A stretch of DNA of 64,000 nucleotides from Novosphingobium sediminicola (GTDB lineage: Bacteria > Pseudomonadota > Alphaproteobacteria > Sphingomonadales > Sphingomonadaceae), in NCBI RefSeq assembly GCF_014196525.1, contig NZ_JACIDX010000020.1:1-64000 (forward strand), read 5' to 3'. A program made the position numbers and the translations under genes. Positions 43,357-51,949 of the stretch are shown piece by piece. Under the pieces are notes generated by a model. That model was given only the letters and a program-made list of their open reading frames with translations, was not told the DNA's origin and did not search any database. How positions within the stretch are numbered: position 1 is the stretch's first letter; each line of letters starts with the position of its first letter.

Positions 43357-44539
43357 GGCTCTGCCTCCAATCCCGCCGGATCTTTTTGGCCAGACTCCAT
43401 TTGTGCACTTCGGTCGGCCCGTCATAGATGCGAAAGGCGCGGATTTCGCGGAACACCTGTTCGACGATGGTCTTGTCGGTCACGCCGGTTCCGCCCATCA
43501 CCTGAACACAGCGGTCGGCGATGCGCATCAGCGCCTCGGACACGGCCACCTTGGTCATGCTGCTTTCCACCGTGCCGGGGTTGCCCGCATCCAGCACATC
43601 GGCGCACCAGTCGATCATCACTTCGGCCTGTTTGAGATCGATCATGTTTTCGGCCAGCATGAATCCAACCCCTTCATGCTCGATCAGCAGCTTGCCGAAA
43701 CCCATTCGGCGGTTGGCGTAATCCGTGGCGATTTCATGCGCGCGGCGGCACGCGCCCAGCCAGCGCATGCAATGCGACAGCCGCGCCGGGGCCAGACGCA
43801 CCTGCGCATAGATGAAACCCTCGCCCGCATTGCCCAGCATCTGATCGGCGGGAATACGCAGGTTCTCAATGGCGACCTCGCAATGGCCGCCGGGCATCGA
43901 GCTGTCGATGGTGTCCGGCACATGGGTGATGCGGATCGCCGGATCGGGCAGATCGACCAGAAACATACAGGCCCCGCCTTCGGTGCCCGGCTCCTCCGAA
44001 CGGGCCATGACAATGCCGATCCCGGCGCCGTCGGCCCCGGTGCTGAAACATTTATGGCCATTGACCAGCCAGTGATTGCCATCGCGCCGACAGGTGGTGA
44101 TCATCATCGACGGATCAGACCCCGCACCCTGCATCGCGGCCGGTTCGGTCATGAAAAAGCAGGAGCGCACACGCCCCGCGACGAGCGGGGTCAGAAAACG
44201 CTCACGGATCGCCGCGCTGCCCACCTTGCCCAGCAGGAACATATTGCCTTCATCGGGCGCGGCCGTGTTGCACGCTATAGGCCCCAGCGGAGACAGGCCA
44301 CTGGCCGCCAGCACCAGTGCGGTTTCACGCTGGGTCAGATGCGATCCATCGGGCAGGATATGCGGCGTCAGTACACCCGCCGCCCGCGCCTTGTCGCGCA
44401 GTTCAAGGATCAGATCCTCGCCCGGCCCGCCATGGGCATCGCGGCGCGGGTCGCGCTCATAGGGCGCCACCACATCGCGGACAAAGGCCTCCACCTTGTC
44501 TGCCAGCGCCCTTGCCGCCTCCATGCCGATGCCCGTCAT
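43346..44539 (-). CDS. Acyl-CoA dehydrogenase (ACAD11-like)
   Basis: This protein of about 397 residues has the three-domain ACAD layout: FFMTEPAAMQGAGSDPSMM (flavin/substrate loop, outline), KCFSTGADGAG, then RMGFGKLL and the C-terminal VMGGTGVTDKTIVEQ...YDGPTEVH. This C-terminal variant is that of the ACAD10/11 branch. The start is ATG 44539 (TGATG with the SDR stop) or GTG 44542. Paired with the overlapping kinase, it may eliminate phosphate from a 4-phosphoacyl-CoA as well as, or instead of, simple dehydrogenation. Confidence 0.92.
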   Translation of the reverse strand: MTGIGMEAARALADKVEAFVRDVVAPYERDPRRDAHGGPGEDLILELRDKARAAGVLTPHILPDGSHLTQRETALVLAASGLSPLGPIACNTAAPDEGNMFLLGKVGSAAIRERFLTPLVAGRVRSCFFMTEPAAMQGAGSDPSMMITTCRRDGNHWLVNGHKCFSTGADGAGIGIVMARSEEPGTEGGACMFLVDLPDPAIRITHVPDTIDSSMPGGHCEVAIENLRIPADQMLGNAGEGFIYAQVRLAPARLSHCMRWLGACRRAHEIATDYANRRMGFGKLLIEHEGVGFMLAENMIDLKQAEVMIDWCADVLDAGNPGTVESSMTKVAVSEALMRIADRCVQVMGGTGVTDKTIVEQVFREIRAFRIYDGPTEVHKWSLAKKIRRDWRQSHAS

Positions 44540-45306
44540 CACTTTGGCGCCATACGGATCGCGCCGTCCAGACGGATCACCTCGGCATTCAGCATGGGAT
44601 TGGTGACAATCGCCTCGACCATATGCGCATATTCGCGCGGTTGACCCAGGCGGCTGGGGAAAGGCACCTGCTTGCCCAGCGAATCCTGCGCTTCCTTTGG
44701 CAGGGTGGCCAGCAGCGGCGTCCAGAAAATGCCCGGCGCAATCGTGTTTACACGGATGCCGATCCGCGCAAATTCACGCGCGATGGGCAATGCCATGGCC
44801 ACCACGCCGCCCTTGCTGGCGGCATAGGCGGGCTGGCCGATCTGGCCATCAAAGGCCGCGACGCTGGCGGTGTTGACGATCACGCCGCGTTCGCCATCGG
44901 CGTTCAGCGCATCAGCATCGGCCAAACGCGCGGCAAATTTCGACAGCACGTTGAATGTGCCGATCAGGTTGATGTTGATGATCTTGGCAAATTCGCTGAG
45001 CGGCAGCGGCGCGCCTTCGCGATTCAACACTTTGGCGGGCGGACCGATCCCGGCGCAATTGACCAGAATCCGCGCCTTGCCATGCAGACCCTCGGCCTCC
45101 GCTATCGCATTTTGCACGGCTTCTTCGTCGGTCACATTGACCGGTCGGTAAAGGCCGCCGATCTCCTTGGCCTTCGCCTCGCCCAAACCCGCGTTGAGGT
45201 CAAAAATCGTCACGCGGGCGCCGCGCGCCGCCAGCATCTCCGCCGTGGCCGCGCCCAGACCGGACGCACCACCGGTCACAATGGCCGCCATTCCTTGAAT
45301 GTCCAT
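44539..45306 (-). CDS. SDR, 3-hydroxyacyl-CoA dehydrogenase type 2-like
   Basis: This 255-residue short-chain dehydrogenase has the nucleotide motif TGGASGLG at 11-18, Asp in IFDLN selecting NAD, NCAG near 84, Ser in NTASVAAFDG and the catalytic YAASKGG. The pattern GGASGLGAATAE and GIFWTPLL resembles HSD17B10-type 3-hydroxyacyl-CoA dehydrogenases that act on branched 2-methyl-3-hydroxyacyl-CoA and on steroids. It lies 37 bases after the first acyl-CoA dehydrogenase of the operon. Confidence 0.9.
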   Translation of the reverse strand: MDIQGMAAIVTGGASGLGAATAEMLAARGARVTIFDLNAGLGEAKAKEIGGLYRPVNVTDEEAVQNAIAEAEGLHGKARILVNCAGIGPPAKVLNREGAPLPLSEFAKIININLIGTFNVLSKFAARLADADALNADGERGVIVNTASVAAFDGQIGQPAYAASKGGVVAMALPIAREFARIGIRVNTIAPGIFWTPLLATLPKEAQDSLGKQVPFPSRLGQPREYAHMVEAIVTNPMLNAEVIRLDGAIRMAPK

Positions 45307-45343
45307 TTTTCGTCTCCAGATTTTTGAAATGTTGTGTCGGCGA

Positions 45344-46477
45344 TCAGGTTGCCAAAGCGCGCGCGATCACCATCCGTTGAATATCGCTGGTGCCCTCATA
45401 AATCTGGCACACACGCACATCGCGATAGATCTTGGCCACGCCGTAATCCTCCAGATAACCATAGCCGCCCAAAGTCTGGATCGCACCCGACACCACGGCC
45501 TCCGCCATTTCCGATGCTACCAGCTTGGCCATGGATGCTTCGATCAGACAGGATGCACCGCTGTCGCGCACCGCGGCGGCATGCAGCACCAATTGCCGCG
45601 CCGCCTCAAGCCTTGCCGCCAGATCGGCCAGGCGATGGCCCACCGCCTGATGCTGAATAATCGGCTGGCCAAAGCTTTGGCGGTCCCTGGCATAGGCGAT
45701 GGCGATGTCCAGCGCGGCAGCGGCCATGCCCACGCATTGTGCGGCAATGCCGATGCGCCCCGCCTCCAGATTGGCCAGAGCGATGCGATAGCCATCCCCC
45801 ACCGTGCCCAGCACCAGTTCATCGGGCACAAACACATCGTCAAACCGGATCGCACAGGTGTCCGAGGCCGATTGCCCCAATTTATGCTCGACCTTATCCA
45901 CGCCGTAGCCGGGACTGTCGGTCGGAACGAGAAAGGCCGACAGCCCGCGTTTGCCCGCCGACGGATCGATAACGGCAAACACAATCGCAAGGCCCGCGAT
46001 GCGCCCGTTCGAAATGAACTGTTTCGCGCCATTCAGCCTCCAGCCGCCATCGACCCGCAACGCTTTTGTCCGCAAGGCCGATGCATCGGACCCCGCATCC
46101 GCCTCGGTCAGGGCGAAGGCGCCGGTAAAACGGCCCGCAATCAGATCGCCAAGGAAGCGATCCTGCTGCGCCGCAGAGCCATATTTGAGCAAGGCCGACA
46201 CGATCAAACTGTTATGGATCGACAGGATGGTCGAAAGCGCCCCGTCGCCCGCCGCCACCTCCATCAGCACCAGCGCATAGGACACCGCATCCAGCCCCGC
46301 CCCGCCCACGCTTTCAGGCGCGGTCATGCTCCACAGGCCAAGCTCCGCCAGTCTGGCGAACAGATCGGTCGGGTAAGCGCCCGCCGCCTCATAGGCCATG
46401 ACATTGGGGCGAATGGCCTCTCTGGCAAAGGTACGGACCATGTCGCGGATGGCGGTTTGTGTGTCTGAGAGAATCAT
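45344..46477 (-). CDS. Acyl-CoA dehydrogenase (short/branched-chain type)
   Basis: This 377-residue protein has the N-terminal helical domain, GAFALTEADAGSDASAL at the flavin/substrate loop, QTLGGYGYLEDYGVAKIYRD and the C-terminal IYEGTSDIQR with the catalytic Glu. This is the common short- and branched-chain ACAD form, which makes the 2-enoyl-CoA and passes electrons to ETF. The ATG at 46477 has GGAG 7 bases upstream. It is the first gene of the minus-strand operon and is divergent from the TetR gene. Confidence 0.94.
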   Translation of the reverse strand: MILSDTQTAIRDMVRTFAREAIRPNVMAYEAAGAYPTDLFARLAELGLWSMTAPESVGGAGLDAVSYALVLMEVAAGDGALSTILSIHNSLIVSALLKYGSAAQQDRFLGDLIAGRFTGAFALTEADAGSDASALRTKALRVDGGWRLNGAKQFISNGRIAGLAIVFAVIDPSAGKRGLSAFLVPTDSPGYGVDKVEHKLGQSASDTCAIRFDDVFVPDELVLGTVGDGYRIALANLEAGRIGIAAQCVGMAAAALDIAIAYARDRQSFGQPIIQHQAVGHRLADLAARLEAARQLVLHAAAVRDSGASCLIEASMAKLVASEMAEAVVSGAIQTLGGYGYLEDYGVAKIYRDVRVCQIYEGTSDIQRMVIARALAT

Positions 46478-46496
46478 CAAACTCTCCGGTATATTT

Positions 46497-46512
46497 TCTA
46501 CTCATTAGTAGA
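46497..46512. promoter_or_regulatory. TetR-type operator candidate
   Basis: TCTACT and AGTAGA form perfect inverted arms around four bases (CATT). The site lies in the 90-base region between the divergent acyl-CoA dehydrogenase operon and the TetR gene, 20 bases from the former start and 56 from the latter. This is the place for a repressor that controls both. Confidence 0.7.
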
Positions 46513-46567
46513 TTGTCTTCTGATTGGTTTCGTGTCAACAGGGCAAAGCCGGTTCGGGAGACAAATT

Positions 46568-47185
46568 TTGACGCAAAGCCCATCCCCCTTTCAAACCCCG
46601 CAACAGCGCAGCCATGCACGCGCGGCCAAACGGGACGCGGTGCTGCGCGCGGCGGTGCAGATGTTCAACGAACGCGGTTTTCATCAAACCTCGCTCGATG
46701 ATGTCGCGGCGCGGCTGGGCGTATCGAAACCGACGATTTATCATTACCTTGGCAACAAGGATCAGGTGCTGTTCGAATGCGTGACCATCGGCCTGTCGCA
46801 ATTGCTGGAGGCCGCGCAGGCATCGCGTGAGGCGCAGGGCAGCGGGGCGGATCGGCTGACCGCCTTCCTTTTGCGCTATGCCGAAATCAACATGGATGAC
46901 TTTGGCCGATGCGTGATCCGCACCAGCGATGAGGCGCTGGGCGCCGAAAGCCGGGCGCAGTTTCACGCGCTTAAGCGCAAGATCGACACCGCCATGCGTC
47001 AGTTGATCGAGGAAGGCATGGAAGACGGTTCGATCGCGCCCGGCAATGCCAAGATGCTGGCCTTCACTCTTGCAGGCGCGCTTAACTGGCCCGCCCGATG
47101 GCACGATCCCGCCGGAGACGAAACCCCGGCGCAGATTGCCCGCCATCTGGTGCAGCATCTCGCCCATGGGTTCCTGCCCCGCTGA
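46568..47185 (+). CDS. TetR-family transcriptional regulator
   Basis: This 205-residue protein has an N-terminal helix-turn-helix (about 22-68: TSLDDVAARLGVSKPTIYHYL) and an all-helical ligand domain. I choose a TTG start at 46568 because GGGAG lies 8 bases upstream; a GTG at 46532 is in frame but lacks such a site. Regulators in this position usually repress the divergent acyl-CoA operon and release it on binding an acyl-CoA intermediate. It is convergent with the alcohol dehydrogenase gene with no base between the stop codons. Confidence 0.9.
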   Translation: MTQSPSPFQTPQQRSHARAAKRDAVLRAAVQMFNERGFHQTSLDDVAARLGVSKPTIYHYLGNKDQVLFECVTIGLSQLLEAAQASREAQGSGADRLTAFLLRYAEINMDDFGRCVIRTSDEALGAESRAQFHALKRKIDTAMRQLIEEGMEDGSIAPGNAKMLAFTLAGALNWPARWHDPAGDETPAQIARHLVQHLAHGFLPR

Positions 47186-48286
47186 TTATGGGATCAGCAC
47201 CGCCTTGATGCATTCCCCGCGATGCTGCGCGGCAATGGCCGCGTTGATCTGGTTCAGAGGAAAGGTCTTGACCAGCCGGTCGAAGGGAAACTGCCCCGCG
47301 CGATAGAGCGCGACCAGTTCGGGGATGAAGCCCTGAAGGTCGCTGTCGCCCTCGACAATCCCGATGATGCGGTGGCCAAAGGTGATCAGACCGGCCAGAT
47401 TGATGCTGACCGCGCTATCCGGTTTGGGCGGCACGCCCACCAGCCCCAGCAGGCCGCGGCTGGTCAGACTGGCCAGCGCGGCTTCGACCACCGCTTCACG
47501 CCCGCTTGTTTCCAGCGCGAAATCGACGCCTTGGGGCAACAAGGCACGCAGCGCCCCCGCCACATCGCCCGCCGCCGGGTCGATCACCTCACTGGCGCCC
47601 AGCTCCAGCCCAAGCGCCCGACGCGCGGCCAGCGGTTCGACCAGGATGATCCGGGCGCACCTACGCAAATGCGCCGCCATCACCCCGGCCAGCCCCACCG
47701 GACCGCCACCGAAAATTGCGACCGTGCTGCCCGGCGGACAATCCATCGAACGCAGGATCGCCCCCGCCCCGGTCTGCAACCCGCAACCTAGCGGGCCAAG
47801 GATGGCCAGATCATCGCCCGCCTCAACTTTCACCACATTACGGTGATGGGTGATGGCATGGCTGGCAAAGGAGGACTGGCCGAAAAAGGCGCCCGACACC
47901 GGCGTGCCGTCGCGGCTCAGGGGACTGCTGCCATCGGGCCGGGCGCCCGCGTAATTGAGCGGCACGAATTCCCGGCAATAGGAGGGCAGATGATCGTCGC
48001 AGCGCGGGCAATGGCCGCAACTGGAAAAGCCCAGCACGACCGCATCGCCCGGCGCCAGTTCGGTGACGCCTTCCCCCACTGCCTCAACCACGCCCGCTCC
48101 TTCGTGGCCCAGCACGGCGGGCAAGGGCAAAGGCACGAACTGATCACGAAACACCAGATCGGTATGGCACAGACCTACGCCCAAGATGCGCACCAGGACT
48201 TCACCCGCACGCGGAATGTCCAGATCCAGCGTCTGGATCGCAAAATCGCTGTGGGGGGCAATGGCAACGGCGGCGGTAATCTGCAT
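47186..48286 (-). CDS. Zinc-dependent alcohol dehydrogenase (aryl/terpenoid alcohol type)
   Basis: This 366-residue MDR enzyme has catalytic zinc ligands in GLCHTDL and GHEGAGVVEAVG, structural zinc in CGHCPRCDDHLPSYC and the NAD site FGGGPVGLAG. The zinc-lobe form resembles benzyl/geraniol alcohol dehydrogenases. In this operon it probably oxidises the primary alcohol made by the P450 to the aldehyde, handing it to the upstream-encoded aldehyde dehydrogenase. AGGAG precedes the ATG. Confidence 0.92.
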   Translation of the reverse strand: MQITAAVAIAPHSDFAIQTLDLDIPRAGEVLVRILGVGLCHTDLVFRDQFVPLPLPAVLGHEGAGVVEAVGEGVTELAPGDAVVLGFSSCGHCPRCDDHLPSYCREFVPLNYAGARPDGSSPLSRDGTPVSGAFFGQSSFASHAITHHRNVVKVEAGDDLAILGPLGCGLQTGAGAILRSMDCPPGSTVAIFGGGPVGLAGVMAAHLRRCARIILVEPLAARRALGLELGASEVIDPAAGDVAGALRALLPQGVDFALETSGREAVVEAALASLTSRGLLGLVGVPPKPDSAVSINLAGLITFGHRIIGIVEGDSDLQGFIPELVALYRAGQFPFDRLVKTFPLNQINAAIAAQHRGECIKAVLIP

Positions 48287-48296
48287 AAATCGCTCC

Positions 48297-49763
48297 TCAG
48301 ATCGCCATGACGACGGTTTTGGGTTCCAGATAGGCGTCCAGCACCTCGGCCCCGTTTTCCCGGCCCAGACCCGAATGCTTCATCCCGCCAAACGGGAAAG
48401 CGGGGTCGGCCAGCATGATGCAATTGGCAAAGACCGTGCCCGCCTCCAACCGCGCCGCCGCGTGATGCGCGGTGGAAAGATCACGGGTCCAGATATGGGC
48501 GGCAAGGCCATAGGCGCTGTCATTGGCCCTAGCGATAACCTCGTCGAGATCGTCGAAGGGGGTGACGGCCAGCACCGGGCCGAACACTTCCTCACGCGCG
48601 ATTTCGGCGCCATGGGGCACATCGCGCAGCACGATTGGGGCGACATAATGGCCTTGCGCGGGTATGGCCGCCTGCGGTCCTACCCGCGCGATGCCCGCCG
48701 CCATGGCACGTTCGACAAAACCGGACACGCGGGCCTTCTGGCGCGCGCTGATCAGCGGCCCAAGCTGGCTGGCACGATCCGCGCTGGGGCCCAGTGTTTG
48801 CGAGGCCCCAACCTGCGCCAGCCCTTCCAGCACCTGTTCATAGATCGAGCGATGGACATGGGCCACGCTGCCCGCATAGCAGACCTGACCGGAGTTGAAG
48901 AAACAGCCCATCGCCGCCTGCGGAATGGCCAGCGAAAGATCGGCATCGGCGCAGATGATCGAGGGCGATTTGCCTCCCAGTTCCAGCGTGATCCGTTTGA
49001 AATCAGGCACGCTGGCGCCCAGAATGGCGCGGCCCGTCATGGTGGAGCCGGTAAAAGCCACCTTGGCGATGCCGGGATGACCTGCCAGCGCCCCCCCCGT
49101 TGCCCCATCACCCGTCAAGACCGTGAAGACGCCGGGCGGGAAACCGACCTCGCGTGCCAGTTCGGCAAGCCGTAGCGCCGAAAGCGGGGTTTCCGCCGCC
49201 GGTTTAAGGATCAGCGTGCATCCCGCCGCCAGCGCCGGGGCGATTTTCCACATGGCCAGCACCAGCGGGAAATTCCACGGCGTGATGGCCGCCACAACGC
49301 CCACCGGTTCACGGCGGGAATAGACGTGATAATGGCCCGGCGTTGCCGCCAATGTCCCGGCCCGGCCCGCCAGTTTCGAGGGCCATCCGGCATAGCAGCG
49401 CAGCCACGCAATGGCGGCAGGAATGTCCACCGCCTCGGCAAGGGCGACAGGCTTGCCGCAATCGAGCGCCTCCAGCGCGGCAAGACGGGGTAGATCGGAC
49501 TCCATCGCATCGGCAAGGCGGTGGAGCAGGCGTTCGCGCGCCAGCGGGGCCAGATCGCGCCACGAAGGGTCCGCCAAAGCCCGCCGCGCCGCATCGACGG
49601 CGGCATCGACCGCATCGGCCCCCGCCACCGGCACATCAGCAAAGATCGCGCCGGTGCAGGGATCTTCGAGCCCATAGCGCCCTGCCTCCGGCAAGGGCGC
49701 GGCGCCGACCGACAGGCTAAGGTCCGGCAATTGCAAATCGGCAAAGCCGGGCTGCATCGTCAT
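48297..49763 (-). CDS. NAD(P)-dependent aldehyde dehydrogenase
   Basis: This 488-residue ALDH-superfamily protein has ITPWNFPLVLAMWKIAPAL, the NAD-fold segment FTGSTMTGRAI, the general base Glu in LELGGKSPSI and the catalytic Cys in NSGQVCYAGS, with EEVFGPVLAV and a C-terminal PFGGMKHSGLGREN. It oxidises an aldehyde to the acid. The ATG at 49763 lies 4 bases after the AraC stop; the upstream open frame continues into that gene and is not used. Confidence 0.94.
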   Translation of the reverse strand: MTMQPGFADLQLPDLSLSVGAAPLPEAGRYGLEDPCTGAIFADVPVAGADAVDAAVDAARRALADPSWRDLAPLARERLLHRLADAMESDLPRLAALEALDCGKPVALAEAVDIPAAIAWLRCYAGWPSKLAGRAGTLAATPGHYHVYSRREPVGVVAAITPWNFPLVLAMWKIAPALAAGCTLILKPAAETPLSALRLAELAREVGFPPGVFTVLTGDGATGGALAGHPGIAKVAFTGSTMTGRAILGASVPDFKRITLELGGKSPSIICADADLSLAIPQAAMGCFFNSGQVCYAGSVAHVHRSIYEQVLEGLAQVGASQTLGPSADRASQLGPLISARQKARVSGFVERAMAAGIARVGPQAAIPAQGHYVAPIVLRDVPHGAEIAREEVFGPVLAVTPFDDLDEVIARANDSAYGLAAHIWTRDLSTAHHAAARLEAGTVFANCIMLADPAFPFGGMKHSGLGRENGAEVLDAYLEPKTVVMAI

Positions 49764-49767
49764 GAGG

Positions 49768-50652
49768 TCAATTCCTGTTTCTTTTGCGGAAATCGCTGGG
49801 CGCCTCGCCCGAGAAATGGCGGAAGGCACGGGTGAAATGGCTCTGGCTGGTAAAGCCCAGGCTTTCGGCAATCATGGCGATCGACATGTCGCTCTGGTGC
49901 AGCATCTGCTGCGCCTTATCGAGGCGGGTCTTCATCACATATTGATGCGGGGAAAGCCCGGTCGCCTTGCGAAACACCCGGCAGAAATGCGAAGGTGTAA
50001 GGCCCGCCACGCTCGACATTTCCTCGAGCGAATGCTCGGCCTCTGGGTTTTGCAGGATGGCGTTCATCACATGGTGAATGCGGTAGGAGGAGAAGGAGGC
50101 GGTAGGAATATCCTGCGATGTCATCGAATTGGCGCCGCGCAGGATATGCGCCTTGAGCGCGTTGACCAGCGCGCCGATATAGACCTCACGCTCCGTGCTT
50201 TGCGGGGCATAGAGTTCGGAGAGCACCTGCCGCGTCAGCGCCGCGCCAAGCGGATCGGAAAAAGCAAAACGCATCTGGCGGAATTGATCCTGCGCGGGCG
50301 CGCGGAACAATTGCTCGGACGAAACACTGAGCGTCACGACATCGAGTTCGCCATCCACCAGCCAGCCCGTCTGTTGCCCCGCCGGCACGATGGTGGCGCA
50401 GCCGGGGATCGAGACATGCTCGCTCCACCCGCCGTTCAGCCATGTCCGGTTGTGCTGCTGCCCGGCGATATGCATGGTGTAGAGCGGTTCGGGCAAGGCC
50501 GGCACGGTGTAGGAGCCGACGAATTGCCGCCACCGGCACAATTGCCAGCCATCCTGCTTTGACCCCAATTGCATGTCCGGCCCCCGCCCCAGCGCATCGG
50601 CAATGATCGCCTCGCTGGTGCCCGCCGGATTTGAGCGTGCATGTTCCTGCAT
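49768..50652 (-). CDS. AraC-family transcriptional regulator
   Basis: This 294-residue protein has an N-terminal cupin-like sensing domain and a C-terminal double helix-turn-helix (about 190-290) with SLEEMSSVAGLTPSHFCRVF and MSIAMIAESLGFTSQSHFTRAF, the AraC signature. GGGGAG precedes the ATG at 50652. It sits inside the P450-to-alcohol-dehydrogenase operon rather than at its edge and probably activates that operon in response to the substrate or an early product. Confidence 0.9.
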   Translation of the reverse strand: MQEHARSNPAGTSEAIIADALGRGPDMQLGSKQDGWQLCRWRQFVGSYTVPALPEPLYTMHIAGQQHNRTWLNGGWSEHVSIPGCATIVPAGQQTGWLVDGELDVVTLSVSSEQLFRAPAQDQFRQMRFAFSDPLGAALTRQVLSELYAPQSTEREVYIGALVNALKAHILRGANSMTSQDIPTASFSSYRIHHVMNAILQNPEAEHSLEEMSSVAGLTPSHFCRVFRKATGLSPHQYVMKTRLDKAQQMLHQSDMSIAMIAESLGFTSQSHFTRAFRHFSGEAPSDFRKRNRN

Positions 50653-50678
50653 CTGTTCTCTCCCCGCGGGTCCGGCGA

Positions 50679-51929
50679 TCACCCGGCCTGCAATTTCACA
50701 TCGAGATTCTTGAGCCCGTTTATGAAATTCGACCGGAACCGGCGCGGCGTGAACAAGAGTTCGAAACCTTTGACCCGCTCTGCCAGCAGACGGAACGCCA
50801 CCCGCAATTGCATTTCGGCAAGGCGCGATCCGACACACACGTGCTGGCCGCTGCCGAAGCCTAGATGCTGGATGTTTCCGCGCGTGATGTCAAAATCATT
50901 GGGGCGTTCAAACACCGTCTCGTCACGATTGGCGGACGTGTACCACATCACCACCTTGTCGCCCTTGGCGATGCGCCTGTCGCCAAGGACCGTATCCTCG
51001 GTGGCGGTGCGGCGCATATGCATCACGGGACTGGCATGGCGCACCATTTCGCGCACCGCGCCGGGCAAAAGATCGAGATTGCTGCGCAGTATTTGCCACT
51101 GATCGGGGTGCCGCGCGAAATTGACGATCGTGTGGCTGAGCGAATTGCGCGTGGTCTCATTGGCGCCGACCAGCGCGAGGATCATATTGCCCAGGAAATC
51201 TCGAAACGGAGTCGGTTGCCCGTCAATCTGGGCATTGGCCAGCAGGCTGGCCAGATCCTGTCCCGGCGTTTGGCGGCGGCTTTCGAACAATTCCCCCATC
51301 ATGGTGAAGAAGCTGCCCAGAACCTGCGCCATCTGTTCGGGGCTTTGCCGGAAATCGGGGTCATCCTCGCCCACAAAGGCGTTGGTCCAGTCGTAAAGCA
51401 AATGCCAGTCGATCTGGGGCGGCAAATCGAACAATTCGCACAAAGTCATCAGGGGCAAAGGTGCCGACAGCGCCTGCACCATATCCACTGGCTGATCGAG
51501 GGGAATGGCGTCCAGCAACACCCTGCACCGCTCGACAATCCGCTCCTCGATCCCCGCCAGCCTGCCGGGAGAAACGGCAGGCATCATCATCTTGCGATAT
51601 TGGGTATGGACCGGCGGGTCGACAGAGATGAAAGGAATGCCGATGGAGCTTTCCCCCGCCCCGGTCAGACCAACTTCATTTTCGTTAAAGATGCGATGGC
51701 CGCCATTGGCATGGGCGGAGGAAAACAGCTTGGGTTGGCGCGACACTTCGACAATATCGGCATAGCGCAAAACCGCCCAGAAGCCCGGCCCGTCGCTTTC
51801 CTCGTTCCAATAGACCGGATCGGTCCGGCGCAATTGCGCAAACAGATCGTGGGGAACCTCCTCCACATAGAGATCGGGATTTTTCAGATCCGGTCGGGCC
51901 AATGACCGGGTAAGTGTGGCAAGCACCAT
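50679..51929 (-). CDS. Cytochrome P450
   Basis: This 416-residue soluble class I P450 has the I-helix oxygen-binding segment LVGANETTRN, the K-helix ExxR in EMVRHASP...RR and the heme loop FGSGQHVCVGSRLA with the proximal Cys. VVMWYTSANRDE and the overall pattern resemble the bacterial CYP125/CYP142/CYP108 group, which hydroxylates terpenoid or steroid side chains. No ferredoxin or ferredoxin reductase gene is nearby, so electrons must come from elsewhere. It lies between the TonB receptor (20 bases upstream) and the AraC gene. Confidence 0.94.
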   Translation of the reverse strand: MVLATLTRSLARPDLKNPDLYVEEVPHDLFAQLRRTDPVYWNEESDGPGFWAVLRYADIVEVSRQPKLFSSAHANGGHRIFNENEVGLTGAGESSIGIPFISVDPPVHTQYRKMMMPAVSPGRLAGIEERIVERCRVLLDAIPLDQPVDMVQALSAPLPLMTLCELFDLPPQIDWHLLYDWTNAFVGEDDPDFRQSPEQMAQVLGSFFTMMGELFESRRQTPGQDLASLLANAQIDGQPTPFRDFLGNMILALVGANETTRNSLSHTIVNFARHPDQWQILRSNLDLLPGAVREMVRHASPVMHMRRTATEDTVLGDRRIAKGDKVVMWYTSANRDETVFERPNDFDITRGNIQHLGFGSGQHVCVGSRLAEMQLRVAFRLLAERVKGFELLFTPRRFRSNFINGLKNLDVKLQAG

Positions 51930-51949
51930 GGCGGTTCTCCGAAAAAGCG

